A stretch of 64,000 nucleotides of DNA, from contig CP071308.1 in assembly GCA_027563145.1 (NCBI GenBank), positions 35,701-99,700 of the forward strand. Direction: 5' to 3'. Positions 44,481-53,637 of this stretch are shown here, piece after piece. A program made the position numbers and the translations under genes. The notes under the pieces are model-generated. The model was not told the origin of the DNA and did not search any database. It saw only the letters and a list, made by a program, of their open reading frames with translations. Within the stretch, counting starts at the first letter, position 1. Every line of letters begins with the position of its first letter. The stretch comes from Halocatena halophila. GTDB lineage: Archaea; Halobacteriota; Halobacteria; Halobacteriales; Haloarculaceae.

Positions 44481-44978
44481 TTACGTGATGTCTTCGTACC
44501 GTTGCTGGTGGTTTCCGAGAATTCTCCAGGTATCGGCTTCGACGCCGATTTCGTAGTACGTCGAGAGTAATTCTGGGTCGGAGAACTGGATGCCGTAGTA
44601 ATCATCGAATCCGTCGATAGTAAGATCGACGAGTATTCCATCAAGGGAGAGCCACGCGTGCTCGAACACTATCTCAACGTCGTCCATCATCGCGAATCCC
44701 TCTACGTAACTAAACTCAGGATACAGGTTCGATACTTCCAGCGAGTTCCGGAAACAGTGCTTAATGATGGGATTTGTATCTTGAATTACACGTCTGACCA
44801 AATTGAGCTGTTCTGACGAGAGATCTTCGGATACTCGGATTGGCCGATCGCAAATTACGGTATCTACAGCTGTTTCACCATACGGCTCCCCTTTATCGAT
44901 CACGGACTGACGTTGCTCGCTATCGAATCCATCTTTTAAGTTGCGTAACACACGATTGTTCTGCTCCTTCGAGTCCAT
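44481..44978 (-). CDS. Unknown protein with possible Cys-His-Asp catalytic set
   Basis: 165 residues. KHCFRNSLEVSNLYPEFSYVEGF, then VFEHAWLSLDGILVDLTIDGF, arrange Cys, His and Asp as in transglutaminase/papain-fold enzymes, where a Cys at a helix start and HAW plus VDLT strands form the site. The rest is acidic and unassigned. Stands alone between the Nudix gene and CRISPR unit C. Catalysis is inference from residue pattern only. Confidence 0.65.
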   Translation of the reverse strand: MDSKEQNNRVLRNLKDGFDSEQRQSVIDKGEPYGETAVDTVICDRPIRVSEDLSSEQLNLVRRVIQDTNPIIKHCFRNSLEVSNLYPEFSYVEGFAMMDDVEIVFEHAWLSLDGILVDLTIDGFDDYYGIQFSDPELLSTYYEIGVEADTWRILGNHQQRYEDIT

Positions 44979-45233
44979 CCCTCTTAATGGAATAATTGAT
45001 TGTGGCCTGAATATATAAAGTACTGTAGTTGTATACAGCTGGCTGCAGTAGGTGACTGCTGGCGGGCTCTGTACATTATTTCAATACTATACACAATGCA
45101 AATTATGCGGCGCCACAAATTGGGCTGGGTGATGATAGCGAAATGTGGTATATCGTCTTCTTATCCCACAAGGGTACCTCATTGAACGGTCGTGCGTGGC
45201 ATCGTACGGCCCCTTTCTGTGGCACGTCGCTTC

Positions 45234-45427
45234 GCTCCGACCCCACTAGGGTCCTTCTGTAACGTAATCCCCGTCCGCCTGGGGGTCCCACCAATCAGGG
45301 CTCCGACCCCACTAGGGTCCTTCTGTAACCATGCTACTATTCGGGGTTCCAAGCCCTGTTGTGCCGGGTACGAGTCAGATGTTTCCGTCGACCCCTAATT
45401 CTGTGTGACCCCCCGGGGGGTCGACGG
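45234..45427 (-). CRISPR. CRISPR unit C: leader plus two identical 30-nt repeats
   Basis: On the minus strand the leader element (45427-45385, CCGTCGACCCCCCGGGGGG to GGGGTCGACGG) is followed by exactly 55 bp ending CATG, then repeat 1 (45329-45300), a 36-nt spacer and repeat 2 (45263-45234). Both repeats begin GTTACAGAAGGACCCTAG and end GGGGTCGGAGC, and they are identical. The 55-bp leader part shares CACAACAGGGCTTGGAACCC-like sequence with unit D. It lies downstream of, and in the same orientation as, the TnpB-like gene at 45817-47178. Confidence 0.9.
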
Positions 45428-45816
45428 AACGGTATGAATCAAAGGTACTTTTTCCAGTCTCGAGCGACACAGCTGTCAGTGCATCATACACCACGTCAGC
45501 GACGTGCCCTCTGGGCTCTGTCCAAGCGGACAGATATCTGGTGTAGGGTGATCAGTCTTCAGCTCTACAGCGGTGGCCGGTCCACGTGCAGCTTATCGGG
45601 CGTTCGTCCACGATGGACTACTTGTCCCTAGCTCATTGGTCTAGGTTTGTATTTCAGATCCTACTCACCGATCACAGGGATTGGCTACCTTGGCGATACG
45701 GTGATCTAACGGATATGACCACACACTGGATAGCATCAATCCAGTGAGCGGGGCGGAGCTGCCCCGTCTCCCAACAGGCGCAGTGGCCGATTGGGCGCTA
45801 TATTCAGCATCGACGG
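45428..45816. other. Non-coding region between TnpB-like gene and CRISPR leader C, with two hairpins
   Basis: On the transcript of the minus strand, two stems follow the gene end: CGGGGC/GCCCCG at 45749-45766 and CACTGGAT/ATCCAGTG at 45724-45746. TnpB-family nucleases use a structured RNA from the 3' end of their gene, so a guide RNA could be made here. No antirepeat to the CRISPR repeat is visible. No protein gene seen. Confidence 0.5.
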
Positions 45817-47178
45817 TCACAAGGAAAAAAGTTCTCCAAGATGTCTGATGGCAATATTGATGGCAGCGTTCTTATCGGCATTCATTGGCCCATATCCACA
45901 CTCATCGCAGTGAAATTGATCACGAGTGATTCGCCCGTAGTGATCCCCGTCTCCCGTCCGTTGGCCACACGCCGAACAATCCAGACTGGTGTATTGTGTT
46001 TGGGATTTGTCGAGTGTGACTATCGGTATGCCGTGCTTTTCGGCTTTGTAACTGATTGTCTCTTTAAACCGGAAATACGCCCAGAGATGCGACCACCCCA
46101 GTCCTTTCACCCCTTTGAGGTTCTCAAAGACGATTCCACAGGGAGCATGTTCGAGCGCGTATCGGATAATATCATTCGCATACTCGTGTTCAAGATGCTG
46201 GCTCTGTTCTGAGAGTTGTTTTCCAAGCTCCTCATGAGCTGTTTCTCTCCCGTACTGCTTCTGGAGTCGTGTGTGTTCCTGGAGTTGCTGCCGACGCGTC
46301 TCCATCAGCCCTGTTCCAGGTCCGTACTGTGGTTTTGACACAACATCAACTCCGTTCCTTTTGGGCGACGACTCCGTGCGCTCGACAACAGCTGCAGTGT
46401 ACAAGTTGACCGTCCCCAGGTCAATCCCGATCCATCGATCTAGGGTGTTGTCGTTATACTGTGGTCTGTCGTACGAAATCGTCAGATGGAAAAACCACTC
46501 TCCATTCCGTTTGTGGATCTCTGAACGGCCAGCCTCTACGACTCCATCCGACACAGCATCGAGCGCCCGCTGCTGGTACTCCCCACCGTGACAGACGAGA
46601 TCGAATAATTCATCACGACCGGGGTCAGGGGCATCTCCTTGAAGCCCCCCAATATTTAGGGTGACCCCGTTCGCATCATCCCAGACATCGACATAGGTAT
46701 TGCGAATGCACAGAAAGTCGTTCGAGCCAAATGTCGGAAGTGCTGAGTTTTCTGCCGTTCGATCGTTCGAATCCCATGAGTTAAACGCCTCAGCGACTTT
46801 ATTCACGTTCGATTGCTTATTGCCGGCCTTGAGACTGTTTTGAGTCCAATACGGGAGAGTTTTAAGGAAGCCATTCACATCACATCGAGTTTTCCACTGA
46901 TCACGTTCGTATGCCCACAGAACGTTTGCGGTAAGACGTCGAAGTGTCTGCGCCTCGCTAATATAGTTCTCAAGGTGGGAAGCTGTCCGTGTCCCAATGG
47001 TTACCGGAATAACATAGGTCAGATTCACACTGTTGGATTTTGGGTCATCAGTTTCCTCCGGCAGTACAGCTGAAGTGGTCCACTGACCGAGAAGGTTCTC
47101 GTATCCCTCTTCGTATATTGCTTGTCGAGTCGCGTCGGGTGTTTCACCCATTGTGAATGGGTTTGACTTGGAGGTCAA
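45817..47178 (-). CDS. TnpB/OrfB-like nuclease, divergent subfamily, member 1
   Basis: 453 residues, longer than typical TnpB. RuvC-like residues: Asp in WIGIDLGTVNLY, Glu in GIVFENLKGVKG and Asp in NADKNAAINIA. A zinc ribbon (LDCSACGQRT to FHCDECGYG) lies between the last two. The N-terminal half contains FNSWDSNDRTAEN and LPTFGSNDFLCIR, shared with the protein at 59867-61096 but not with the classical TnpB at 47362. No TnpA or clear IS ends are seen. CRISPR unit C lies 390 bp downstream in the same orientation. Start could be ten codons later. Confidence 0.85.
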   Translation of the reverse strand: MTSKSNPFTMGETPDATRQAIYEEGYENLLGQWTTSAVLPEETDDPKSNSVNLTYVIPVTIGTRTASHLENYISEAQTLRRLTANVLWAYERDQWKTRCDVNGFLKTLPYWTQNSLKAGNKQSNVNKVAEAFNSWDSNDRTAENSALPTFGSNDFLCIRNTYVDVWDDANGVTLNIGGLQGDAPDPGRDELFDLVCHGGEYQQRALDAVSDGVVEAGRSEIHKRNGEWFFHLTISYDRPQYNDNTLDRWIGIDLGTVNLYTAAVVERTESSPKRNGVDVVSKPQYGPGTGLMETRRQQLQEHTRLQKQYGRETAHEELGKQLSEQSQHLEHEYANDIIRYALEHAPCGIVFENLKGVKGLGWSHLWAYFRFKETISYKAEKHGIPIVTLDKSQTQYTSLDCSACGQRTGDGDHYGRITRDQFHCDECGYGPMNADKNAAINIAIRHLGELFSL

Positions 47179-47361
47179 GTCCCCTGTAAATTTCTCAGCC
47201 GAGAAAGCACACTGCTACGAACATCCAGTCTCGAAGAGCGTTCGTGCTCGACAGCTGACGTTGGTGAACCCAAATCCCTGAGTTAGATCACAGTGGCTGT
47301 GGAGGGTCAACTGCTTTACTTTGTAATCATATTCTTCACCCTCTGGGTGAATTACCCCGCC

Positions 47362-48591
47362 CTACTCACTCGCCGCAGACACGGCTCGTTCCTTGAGGAC
47401 GGGGCTTCCTGTTTCAATGACGCGCTTTGCAGGAACCGAAGTGGTCCCCGTAGGGAGCGCAGTCTCCACAGGCATTGATTCGGAGTATCCCACTCCTATG
47501 TTCTCGAGGCCGCTTGAAAGAATGTTCCAGGCAGCATTCGCGTCTCTGTCCGCCGTGAAGCCACATGATGGACAGAAGTGTTCGCGGACCGACAACGGTT
47601 TGTTGGTTTTAACACCGCACGCCGCACACTCTTTGGTGGTATCTTTTGGCTCAACCGGAATGTAGTGCGTTCCTTCGCGTTCGCACTTGTATTCGAGCAA
47701 CCTGAGAAAAGTACTCCATGCGGCGGATGCTCGGTTTCGTGAGTTTGAATCTAACTGCATCATTCCGGCGACGTTTAAGTCTTCAACAGCGACGAGATCG
47801 TATTCACTGGCATAGTAACTCGATAGTTTGTGGATGAAATCGCGGCGCTTTCGCTTGAGCATCGCGTGACGCTCAGCAACGACCTTCCGCTGTTTCTCCC
47901 AGTTGTTGGAGCCGTGTTGCTTGCGTGAAAGTTTCCGTTGTTCGCGTTCCAACCGTTCGCGCTCGTCTGAGAGATCGAGCGACTTGACCGCCGTACCGTC
48001 CGTATCGTGAGCATACTTGAGAATCCCCACGTCGATACCGACGCACTTTTCGGGGTTTTCGGGTTTTTCTGGTGGAGCTTCGGGCGTTTCGACGCCGAAT
48101 GCGGCGAACCACTCGCCCGTTGGTTCCTTTTTCACCGTAACCTGTTTGATAGTCGCGTTCTCGGGGATCTCTCGGTGGAGATGAACAGGTATTTCACCGA
48201 TCTTTGAAAGCCGTAGGACTGTCTGACCACTCGTGTTCTTGAGATCGAACCCAGACTGTCTATACGTGAACGATCGGTACTCGGTCGGCGCTTTCCATTT
48301 GAGTAGGCCAACCGCACGACCATTATCCTTCGCGTCTTTGAGTCGTGAGAGGTTGGTGTATAATCTCTCAACGACGTTCTGTAGCGTTCGGGAATACAGA
48401 TCAGTGAGGTTGTCCCACCACTGCTTTATCGACGGGAGCTGATTGATCTCACCGTATTTCGTCGTCCCGTCATTGTGATTAAGACGATAGAGAAAGTGGT
48501 TATACACTTGCCGATACAGATCCCGATGCCGGTCCAACGTCTCTCGGTGAGTGTCGGACGGGTCGAGCCTGTACCGGTAGTTGTAGTTCAT
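47362..48591 (-). CDS. tnpB: Classical IS1341-type TnpB (OrfB), RNA-guided nuclease
   Basis: 409 residues. N-terminal HTH-like region MNYNYRYRLDPSDTHRETLDRH, RuvC Asp in CVGIDVGILKYA, Glu in LVAVEDLNVAGM, zinc ribbon KECAACGVKTNKP to HFCPSCGFT and final Asp in DRDANAAWNIL. The C-terminal tail (TGSPVLKERAVSAASE) is the usual end where the guide RNA is encoded. No TnpA is nearby, so this is an IS1341-like element. All catalytic residues are intact. Confidence 0.92.
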   Translation of the reverse strand: MNYNYRYRLDPSDTHRETLDRHRDLYRQVYNHFLYRLNHNDGTTKYGEINQLPSIKQWWDNLTDLYSRTLQNVVERLYTNLSRLKDAKDNGRAVGLLKWKAPTEYRSFTYRQSGFDLKNTSGQTVLRLSKIGEIPVHLHREIPENATIKQVTVKKEPTGEWFAAFGVETPEAPPEKPENPEKCVGIDVGILKYAHDTDGTAVKSLDLSDERERLEREQRKLSRKQHGSNNWEKQRKVVAERHAMLKRKRRDFIHKLSSYYASEYDLVAVEDLNVAGMMQLDSNSRNRASAAWSTFLRLLEYKCEREGTHYIPVEPKDTTKECAACGVKTNKPLSVREHFCPSCGFTADRDANAAWNILSSGLENIGVGYSESMPVETALPTGTTSVPAKRVIETGSPVLKERAVSAASE

Positions 48592-48832
48592 CTATGAGTT
48601 CGTCAAATTAATCGCGGTTGAATGAAAAGAGATGCAGACGATTCACCTAAATCCACTCATCCTGGTCACCGCTGATGTTGATTGGCTTCCGCTTCACTAT
48701 ATGTATGTACCGAATGGAATATGTATTAAATACTTCGATTATGGGGGCCGAGCGTCGTACGTGTCAGGCAACTATGCGGAACTGTATCCCCTCCCGACTC
48801 ACTCACTCCGTTCATTCGTTGAGGAAGGGGTC

Positions 48833-48958
48833 TTAGGTCCTATCTCCAGATAATCGTTTGATCGCTCCATCATATGTCATTCCGTTACTGTCTTTGAAGG
48901 TTCGTAGACGGTCGCGAATGTCTTCGTCAACCTCAATCGTGGTTCGGCCAATAGTCAC
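48833..48958 (-). CDS. 41-aa VapB-like ribbon-helix-helix protein
   Basis: GTG at 48958 opens VTIGRTTIEVDEDIRDRLRT, then FKDSNGMTYDGAIKRLSGDR, ending TAA at 48833. A beta strand followed by two helices is the form of haloarchaeal VapB-type antitoxins. No PIN-domain partner is next to it, so it is an orphan or a remnant. 48592-48832 shows no gene. Confidence 0.6.
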   Translation of the reverse strand: MTIGRTTIEVDEDIRDRLRTFKDSNGMTYDGAIKRLSGDRT

Positions 48959-49067
48959 CAATAGGAAACTATTGGATAAATATATAGCGGGAAATGATGT
49001 TACTCGAATATGTTTCGAATATAGTTTGGTCTATTTCTCGCATGAGAATTTTCTCGCCTCCAATCCG

Positions 49068-49949
49068 TTAGCGCAATTGATGAGAGAGGCGGACTGTACC
49101 ACTATCCCGTTCTAGCACCTGTTTATCAACAAGCCGGTCAATCGCCCTTGAGACAGCCCCAGTATGGTCGGCTGAGAGTGATTGGACAGTCGAGAGAACA
49201 CGATTTTCAATGGAGTTTGGTGTCTGAAGTCCATCGGCAACTGCTCCCAAGATCACATACTCAATCTCGAACTCAGTTGCAAATTCCGACACAGAGTCCA
49301 CAAACGATTGGGGAAGACCGGTGAGCGATTGTACTGCAATTTCGATGGTAAACAAGGGGTGAGACCGGTCATGGATCTGTGTTGCCTCAGTTGCCCCGGT
49401 GTTGAATGGCCGCTGATGTGAAATTTCGTCTATAATCGACTCATATGTTAGCCCACGCTGTGCGTATATCCGCATATCCTCTATATCGCGTCTTCTTGCC
49501 GACCCGAGATCTCCTCCGGATACAGCCTTCAATAAGAACATATCTTCATCAGCAAGTACGAAAGCTGTGGCAAATGTGCCGGTCCAGAATTCGTGCGCTC
49601 GATCATGCATTCGATCTGTGATCCACACCTTTCCAACGACCTGCCGCTCGAACAAGTCAATTCGAAATCCTCGATCGTAATGGTGTAGTTCAACAGTTTT
49701 TCCGACTTCATCGAATGGCGCAGTTGGCTCACCTGTTACCTCGAAACCTTGCTCTCGAAGAACGGTGTAGACATGTTCAAACTCAGTAGTCACGCCGAGC
49801 GCTAGGTCGATATCTTCGGTCTGGTCTTTCAGGCCCTGAACCGTCATCGCAGACCCGCCAAGAAGGTACACATCAATTGCCTCAGAAAGCCACTTGTCGA
49901 ATTCGCTAAGAAACTCCCTAATAGCGTCCTCGCCACGGAATACCGTCAT
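49068..49949 (-). CDS. Nucleotidyltransferase with C-terminal winged helix (AbiEii-like)
   Basis: 293 residues. VYLLGGSAMTVQGLKDQTEDIDLAL is the GG and DxD motif of MNT/AbiEii nucleotidyltransferases (DUF6036-like), followed by a substrate region (ELHHYDRGFRIDLFERQVVGKV). The last 90 residues (VDSVSEFATEFEIEYVILGAVADGL to ISRAIDRLVDKQVLERDS) form a winged helix. Its ATG follows directly after the stop of the regulator at 49950, so they are co-translated. The pair looks like an AbiE-type toxin-antitoxin, the NTase being the toxin. Confidence 0.8.
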   Translation of the reverse strand: MTVFRGEDAIREFLSEFDKWLSEAIDVYLLGGSAMTVQGLKDQTEDIDLALGVTTEFEHVYTVLREQGFEVTGEPTAPFDEVGKTVELHHYDRGFRIDLFERQVVGKVWITDRMHDRAHEFWTGTFATAFVLADEDMFLLKAVSGGDLGSARRRDIEDMRIYAQRGLTYESIIDEISHQRPFNTGATEATQIHDRSHPLFTIEIAVQSLTGLPQSFVDSVSEFATEFEIEYVILGAVADGLQTPNSIENRVLSTVQSLSADHTGAVSRAIDRLVDKQVLERDSGTVRLSHQLR

Positions 49950-50897
49950 TTATACGACTCCATACTGTTTTTTCAGATCCGCATATTCTTGGCCACTCGG
50001 CATGGGCCTACTCATCTCTTCGGTTGTATCGTGATCTCCATTGATGAGTCGATACATTTGCTCGACTATCGATTCCAGTCCATACCAGGCTGCAGTTTCC
50101 ATGAGGTCGTTCTGTGTGATTTCTTCCTGTTCTATGAGTAACATCGAATAGCCCACTCTCCGTGAGTCCGTAGTGAGACTCAGCGTGTGGCAAATCACCT
50201 CCTCTGGAGTGAGATCGTCTGATGCATACCAGAACGCGGGCTCTCCTGCGAGGTAGAACCGCAACCCATACTCTTGGAATCTCGCTAACCCAGTCACATT
50301 CCATTCGCTGGTTGCTTGGAGGTTGGTAGTTTCTTCGTTGTCAGCGACTTGACTGAGCGCGCGTTTTGGGTCACACCACGCAATCGTGGCACTTGGTGCA
50401 ACTTTGTGGATACGCTTGCGATGTTCGTGGGTTACGAGGGTGCGAGTGAATTCAAGCAAGGGGTGGAGATCGTCGGCAAGGGCATACTCTGGTCCTGTGG
50501 GATCGAGCATTGCTCGGTTCTTCAATGGGGAGATGGCTTTGTGGACAGCCTGCCGGGTGATACCTAATCGTTTCGCGATCGTACTGATTCGACGTGGTTG
50601 ATTAAGATACCAACAGCTCTGGATCGTGGCAGGTGAGAGGAGTGATTCCCAGTCGACGTGACTGAGGTTCATTCTCAGGTGTCGGTATGCTTCGACAACC
50701 GGGTTGTCAGTTGTCCTCACAACACGTTGATTGTGGTGTGACCGATACTCATCCAGCAATTCTGCGTCACGGAAATCGTCTACAACGCGGTAAACCTGTT
50801 TGCGACAATAGCCTGTCTCTGAAGCCAGCTCTTGGATAGTTACGGTGTCACCTGAACTCAGTACATCTAGAATTGCGAGCCCTGACTTCGTGAACAT
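49950..50897 (-). CDS. Winged-helix regulator, AbiEi-like partner
   Basis: 315 residues with two winged helices: MFTKSGLAILDVLSSGDTVTIQELASETGYCRKQVYRVVDDFRDAELL and PRRISTIAKRLGITRQAVHKAISPLKNRAML. The middle (LLEFTRTLVTHEHRKRIHKVAPSATIAWCDPKRAL, LRFYLAGEPAFWY) resembles the C-terminal domain of AbiEi-type antitoxins. First gene of a two-gene unit with the nucleotidyltransferase. It probably represses the unit and neutralises the toxin. Confidence 0.75.
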   Translation of the reverse strand: MFTKSGLAILDVLSSGDTVTIQELASETGYCRKQVYRVVDDFRDAELLDEYRSHHNQRVVRTTDNPVVEAYRHLRMNLSHVDWESLLSPATIQSCWYLNQPRRISTIAKRLGITRQAVHKAISPLKNRAMLDPTGPEYALADDLHPLLEFTRTLVTHEHRKRIHKVAPSATIAWCDPKRALSQVADNEETTNLQATSEWNVTGLARFQEYGLRFYLAGEPAFWYASDDLTPEEVICHTLSLTTDSRRVGYSMLLIEQEEITQNDLMETAAWYGLESIVEQMYRLINGDHDTTEEMSRPMPSGQEYADLKKQYGVV

Positions 50898-51025
50898 CTT
50901 TGTAAACTATATTGTCTTAACACTTAAGAGTGTATCGACATTTCGGTTTACAACGTAGAAAAACTCAAAATCGAATTCTTTCATTTCGCGCTCTCAGATA
51001 TTCTATACAAAGTCAGGTTTACCGT

Positions 51026-53389
51026 TTACCGGAAATCGTCTAGGGTTGTTGATTTTAGATTAGTGGTTGATGTCCCTTCGCCCTCATCAGTATCCGCCCC
51101 ATCTTTTGATTTTCGTTCTGATTCGTGATACTTCGTTAGCTGGTCGATTTCTCGTCGATCAGTAATCGAGTCGGAGAAAGGAACCTCTACCATTTCATTT
51201 GATTCTGGATCCCATTCCTTTACGCAGTTGAGGATATTTTCACCAATTGTCGTTCCGATTCTATCTGTTTCTTTCACCAAATCTATAAACAACCGTTCAT
51301 CCCGATCTGCAAGTAGTTTAGAGAGTCGCTCGATCATGAAGTGGTCTCCCCCTGGATCCCAGTCTGCTTCCCTACCCAAATTATTTAGATGAGTCTTTAA
51401 GTTGTTGTACAGAACCCGACCAAAATGTTCCACGTTTTTAATAAGGTACATATCTGGCCCGGGAACTCCAGCATCAACTTGGTCAGCGAATATCTGCAAC
51501 CATTCTGGCTCGTCAGGCATGTCGAACGGAGAATATAACAACTGAACGCTTTTCAGGGCTGTACTTAGATTAGATGTGGTATTGGCGAGCCCCGAAAGAT
51601 CATCAGCTAACAGCATATCTTCGATATCCGTGATCGAAGCTCCAGCACACCAGAACCAACATATTATCGCAGAAGTCGTTCCTGATTTCCCAGAGAGGTT
51701 GTGTAGTTCCATCTTTTTATATACTGGTCCTTCGTCTTCAATCCAATAGCCCTCATCACAAGCATAGTATGCATCAGCAAGCCGCTCTACCAACCGTTCC
51801 GGAGTTAGTTCACTACCTTCTTCTTTCAGCCAATCAGTGAGTTCTAGAACGTTTCGAACTCTATCGTCGAACCAATTACTGTGCTCATATTCAACGAGAG
51901 CAGACCCTAGGTCGGTCGATTTATATCGAGTTTTATCTTCTTGTGGTTGTCCAATTGGCTTCGTCACTAATCCATGATTGGTTAACCAGGTCAGGGTTTC
52001 TCTGACCTCATCTGCAATGTCGTGCCCCGGTTGCTCACCAATATCTTCTTGTACGTGGTGTGGAGCTTGATCAACGTTCTCTGACCAGAACAGTGTTGAT
52101 TGTACGAAGTCAAGAACATCCGTATCGTTATCCCAGCCGTGATTTATGAGCTCTAAGACTAGCCACCGAAGTGCAACTTGTCCAGAGAGATGCGATGTAA
52201 CATCCTCTAAGTCCTTTTTCTCAACAGGGATATCAAATTGGAACGTGTCCGCAGCATCTTCGTCATCATATAAAACAAAGGCGTAGGCCTGATCATAGAT
52301 CTCAGAGTCGCGACCGGCTCGTCCAATCCACTGTACGTATTCATAGACACCAATAAACTGTCTGAACCCATCCCACCGTTTGAGATCCGCAACAATCACA
52401 GACTGAACGGGTGAGTCGAATCCATAACTAAGTGTGGTGGTGCAAAATACACACTTAATAATCCCTTTGTCAGTGTACGCCTCGATTAGGTCTTTGAGCT
52501 CATCTTCCATCTGGGCATGGTGGTAAGCGATACCGTTATTGAGCAGTCTAATGAGTTCACGGTGTTTGTCAGTTAACTCGGTGGAGATTGCTTCTTCGAC
52601 CAGTTCGTGAAAGTCTATATCTTTCTCCGTTTGAAATGCGATATTTTTAGCAACACCGCGAGCTCGTGCCTCAGCATGACTTGTCGTATCGTTAAATACG
52701 AGGAAAGGACCTTTCTCACGGTTCGAACGAATGATCGCATCGATCTGCTCCGCATAGTCTTCTCGAGTTTTTTCGACCGGATGTTCGGCAATCGGGACAG
52801 CTCGCTTTTCACTGCTGATGGTGAGATCGGCATTTAGCCACCGTGCGATAGTATGAGGATTTCCCACAGTTGCCGATATCGCCAGAATTTCCGCGTTTCG
52901 GTCTAGAGCAGCACTGATGCCCTTCTCTATGTTTGGTCCTCGATGCGAACTATAGATCTCGTGAAAATCATCCAAAATCACCGTATCAAATCGGTCAGCA
53001 TAGCCACGAATTACAGCCTCAAAGAACGATTCGAACGTGGCGACAATGACATTTGCTTCCGTGTATCCATGGCCCTGTGACACGGTGATACTTTCTGGAG
53101 TCCATGCAGAGATTGTAGCATGTTTCTCGCTAACGAGGGCTACAGATGGAACCAAGTATGCAACATTGTCTCCCTGCTGGAGTGCGTTCTTAGTGACTGT
53201 TTCGGCTACAAACGTCTTCCCGTTGCCTGTTTCTGCGATTAGGATGTGATTGCCTTCGGCTAGAACTCCTTCCTCGAGTGCTTCGTACTGTGTGACGGTG
53301 AGATCTGTGAATTCAGCTGGTTTCTGGTCAAGGAGCTCATTGATTAGGTCTCGATCTGATTTTGATATGTTCGATGGTACTGATGGCAT
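51026..53389 (-). CDS. Superfamily 2 helicase, Ski2/Hel308-like
   Basis: 787 residues from MPSVPSNISKSDRDLINELL. Motif Q/I: LTVTQYEALEEGVLAEGNHILIAETGNGKT; motif II VILDDFHE; motif III ISATVGNP; motif V CTTTLSYGFDSPVQSVI; motif VI QWIGRAGRD. A winged helix (LTWLTNHGLVTKPIG) and a long unassigned C-terminal part follow. The end STTLDDFR recalls PCNA-interacting tails (QxxLxxFF) but is weak. Divergent from a nuclease gene at 53638; together with 54908-55960 they may be one defence unit. Confidence 0.88.
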   Translation of the reverse strand: MPSVPSNISKSDRDLINELLDQKPAEFTDLTVTQYEALEEGVLAEGNHILIAETGNGKTFVAETVTKNALQQGDNVAYLVPSVALVSEKHATISAWTPESITVSQGHGYTEANVIVATFESFFEAVIRGYADRFDTVILDDFHEIYSSHRGPNIEKGISAALDRNAEILAISATVGNPHTIARWLNADLTISSEKRAVPIAEHPVEKTREDYAEQIDAIIRSNREKGPFLVFNDTTSHAEARARGVAKNIAFQTEKDIDFHELVEEAISTELTDKHRELIRLLNNGIAYHHAQMEDELKDLIEAYTDKGIIKCVFCTTTLSYGFDSPVQSVIVADLKRWDGFRQFIGVYEYVQWIGRAGRDSEIYDQAYAFVLYDDEDAADTFQFDIPVEKKDLEDVTSHLSGQVALRWLVLELINHGWDNDTDVLDFVQSTLFWSENVDQAPHHVQEDIGEQPGHDIADEVRETLTWLTNHGLVTKPIGQPQEDKTRYKSTDLGSALVEYEHSNWFDDRVRNVLELTDWLKEEGSELTPERLVERLADAYYACDEGYWIEDEGPVYKKMELHNLSGKSGTTSAIICWFWCAGASITDIEDMLLADDLSGLANTTSNLSTALKSVQLLYSPFDMPDEPEWLQIFADQVDAGVPGPDMYLIKNVEHFGRVLYNNLKTHLNNLGREADWDPGGDHFMIERLSKLLADRDERLFIDLVKETDRIGTTIGENILNCVKEWDPESNEMVEVPFSDSITDRREIDQLTKYHESERKSKDGADTDEGEGTSTTNLKSTTLDDFR

Positions 53390-53637
53390 TACTACACTAT
53401 ATGTAACTATTATACTTAAATAATAGAACATTTGACAAAGAAGATGGAAATTATATTTTACATAATCCGTATTTATAATACGTCCGAACTTCAAAATTTA
53501 TCGATGTTGTTGGATACTGGCGACAAAAGCTCATAGAAGCCGCTAATTCTATTGGCTTAGCATAGTATAAATATAATCACTATAGTATTGCATTTTATGG
53601 GCGCGTTAGTTCCAAATGGTATGGAGTTGAGTGGTGA

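Noticed and set aside
48632..49115. Two small plus-strand frames around the VapB-like gene
   Set aside because: No acidic bias, no motif, and one is antisense to the ribbon-helix-helix gene.
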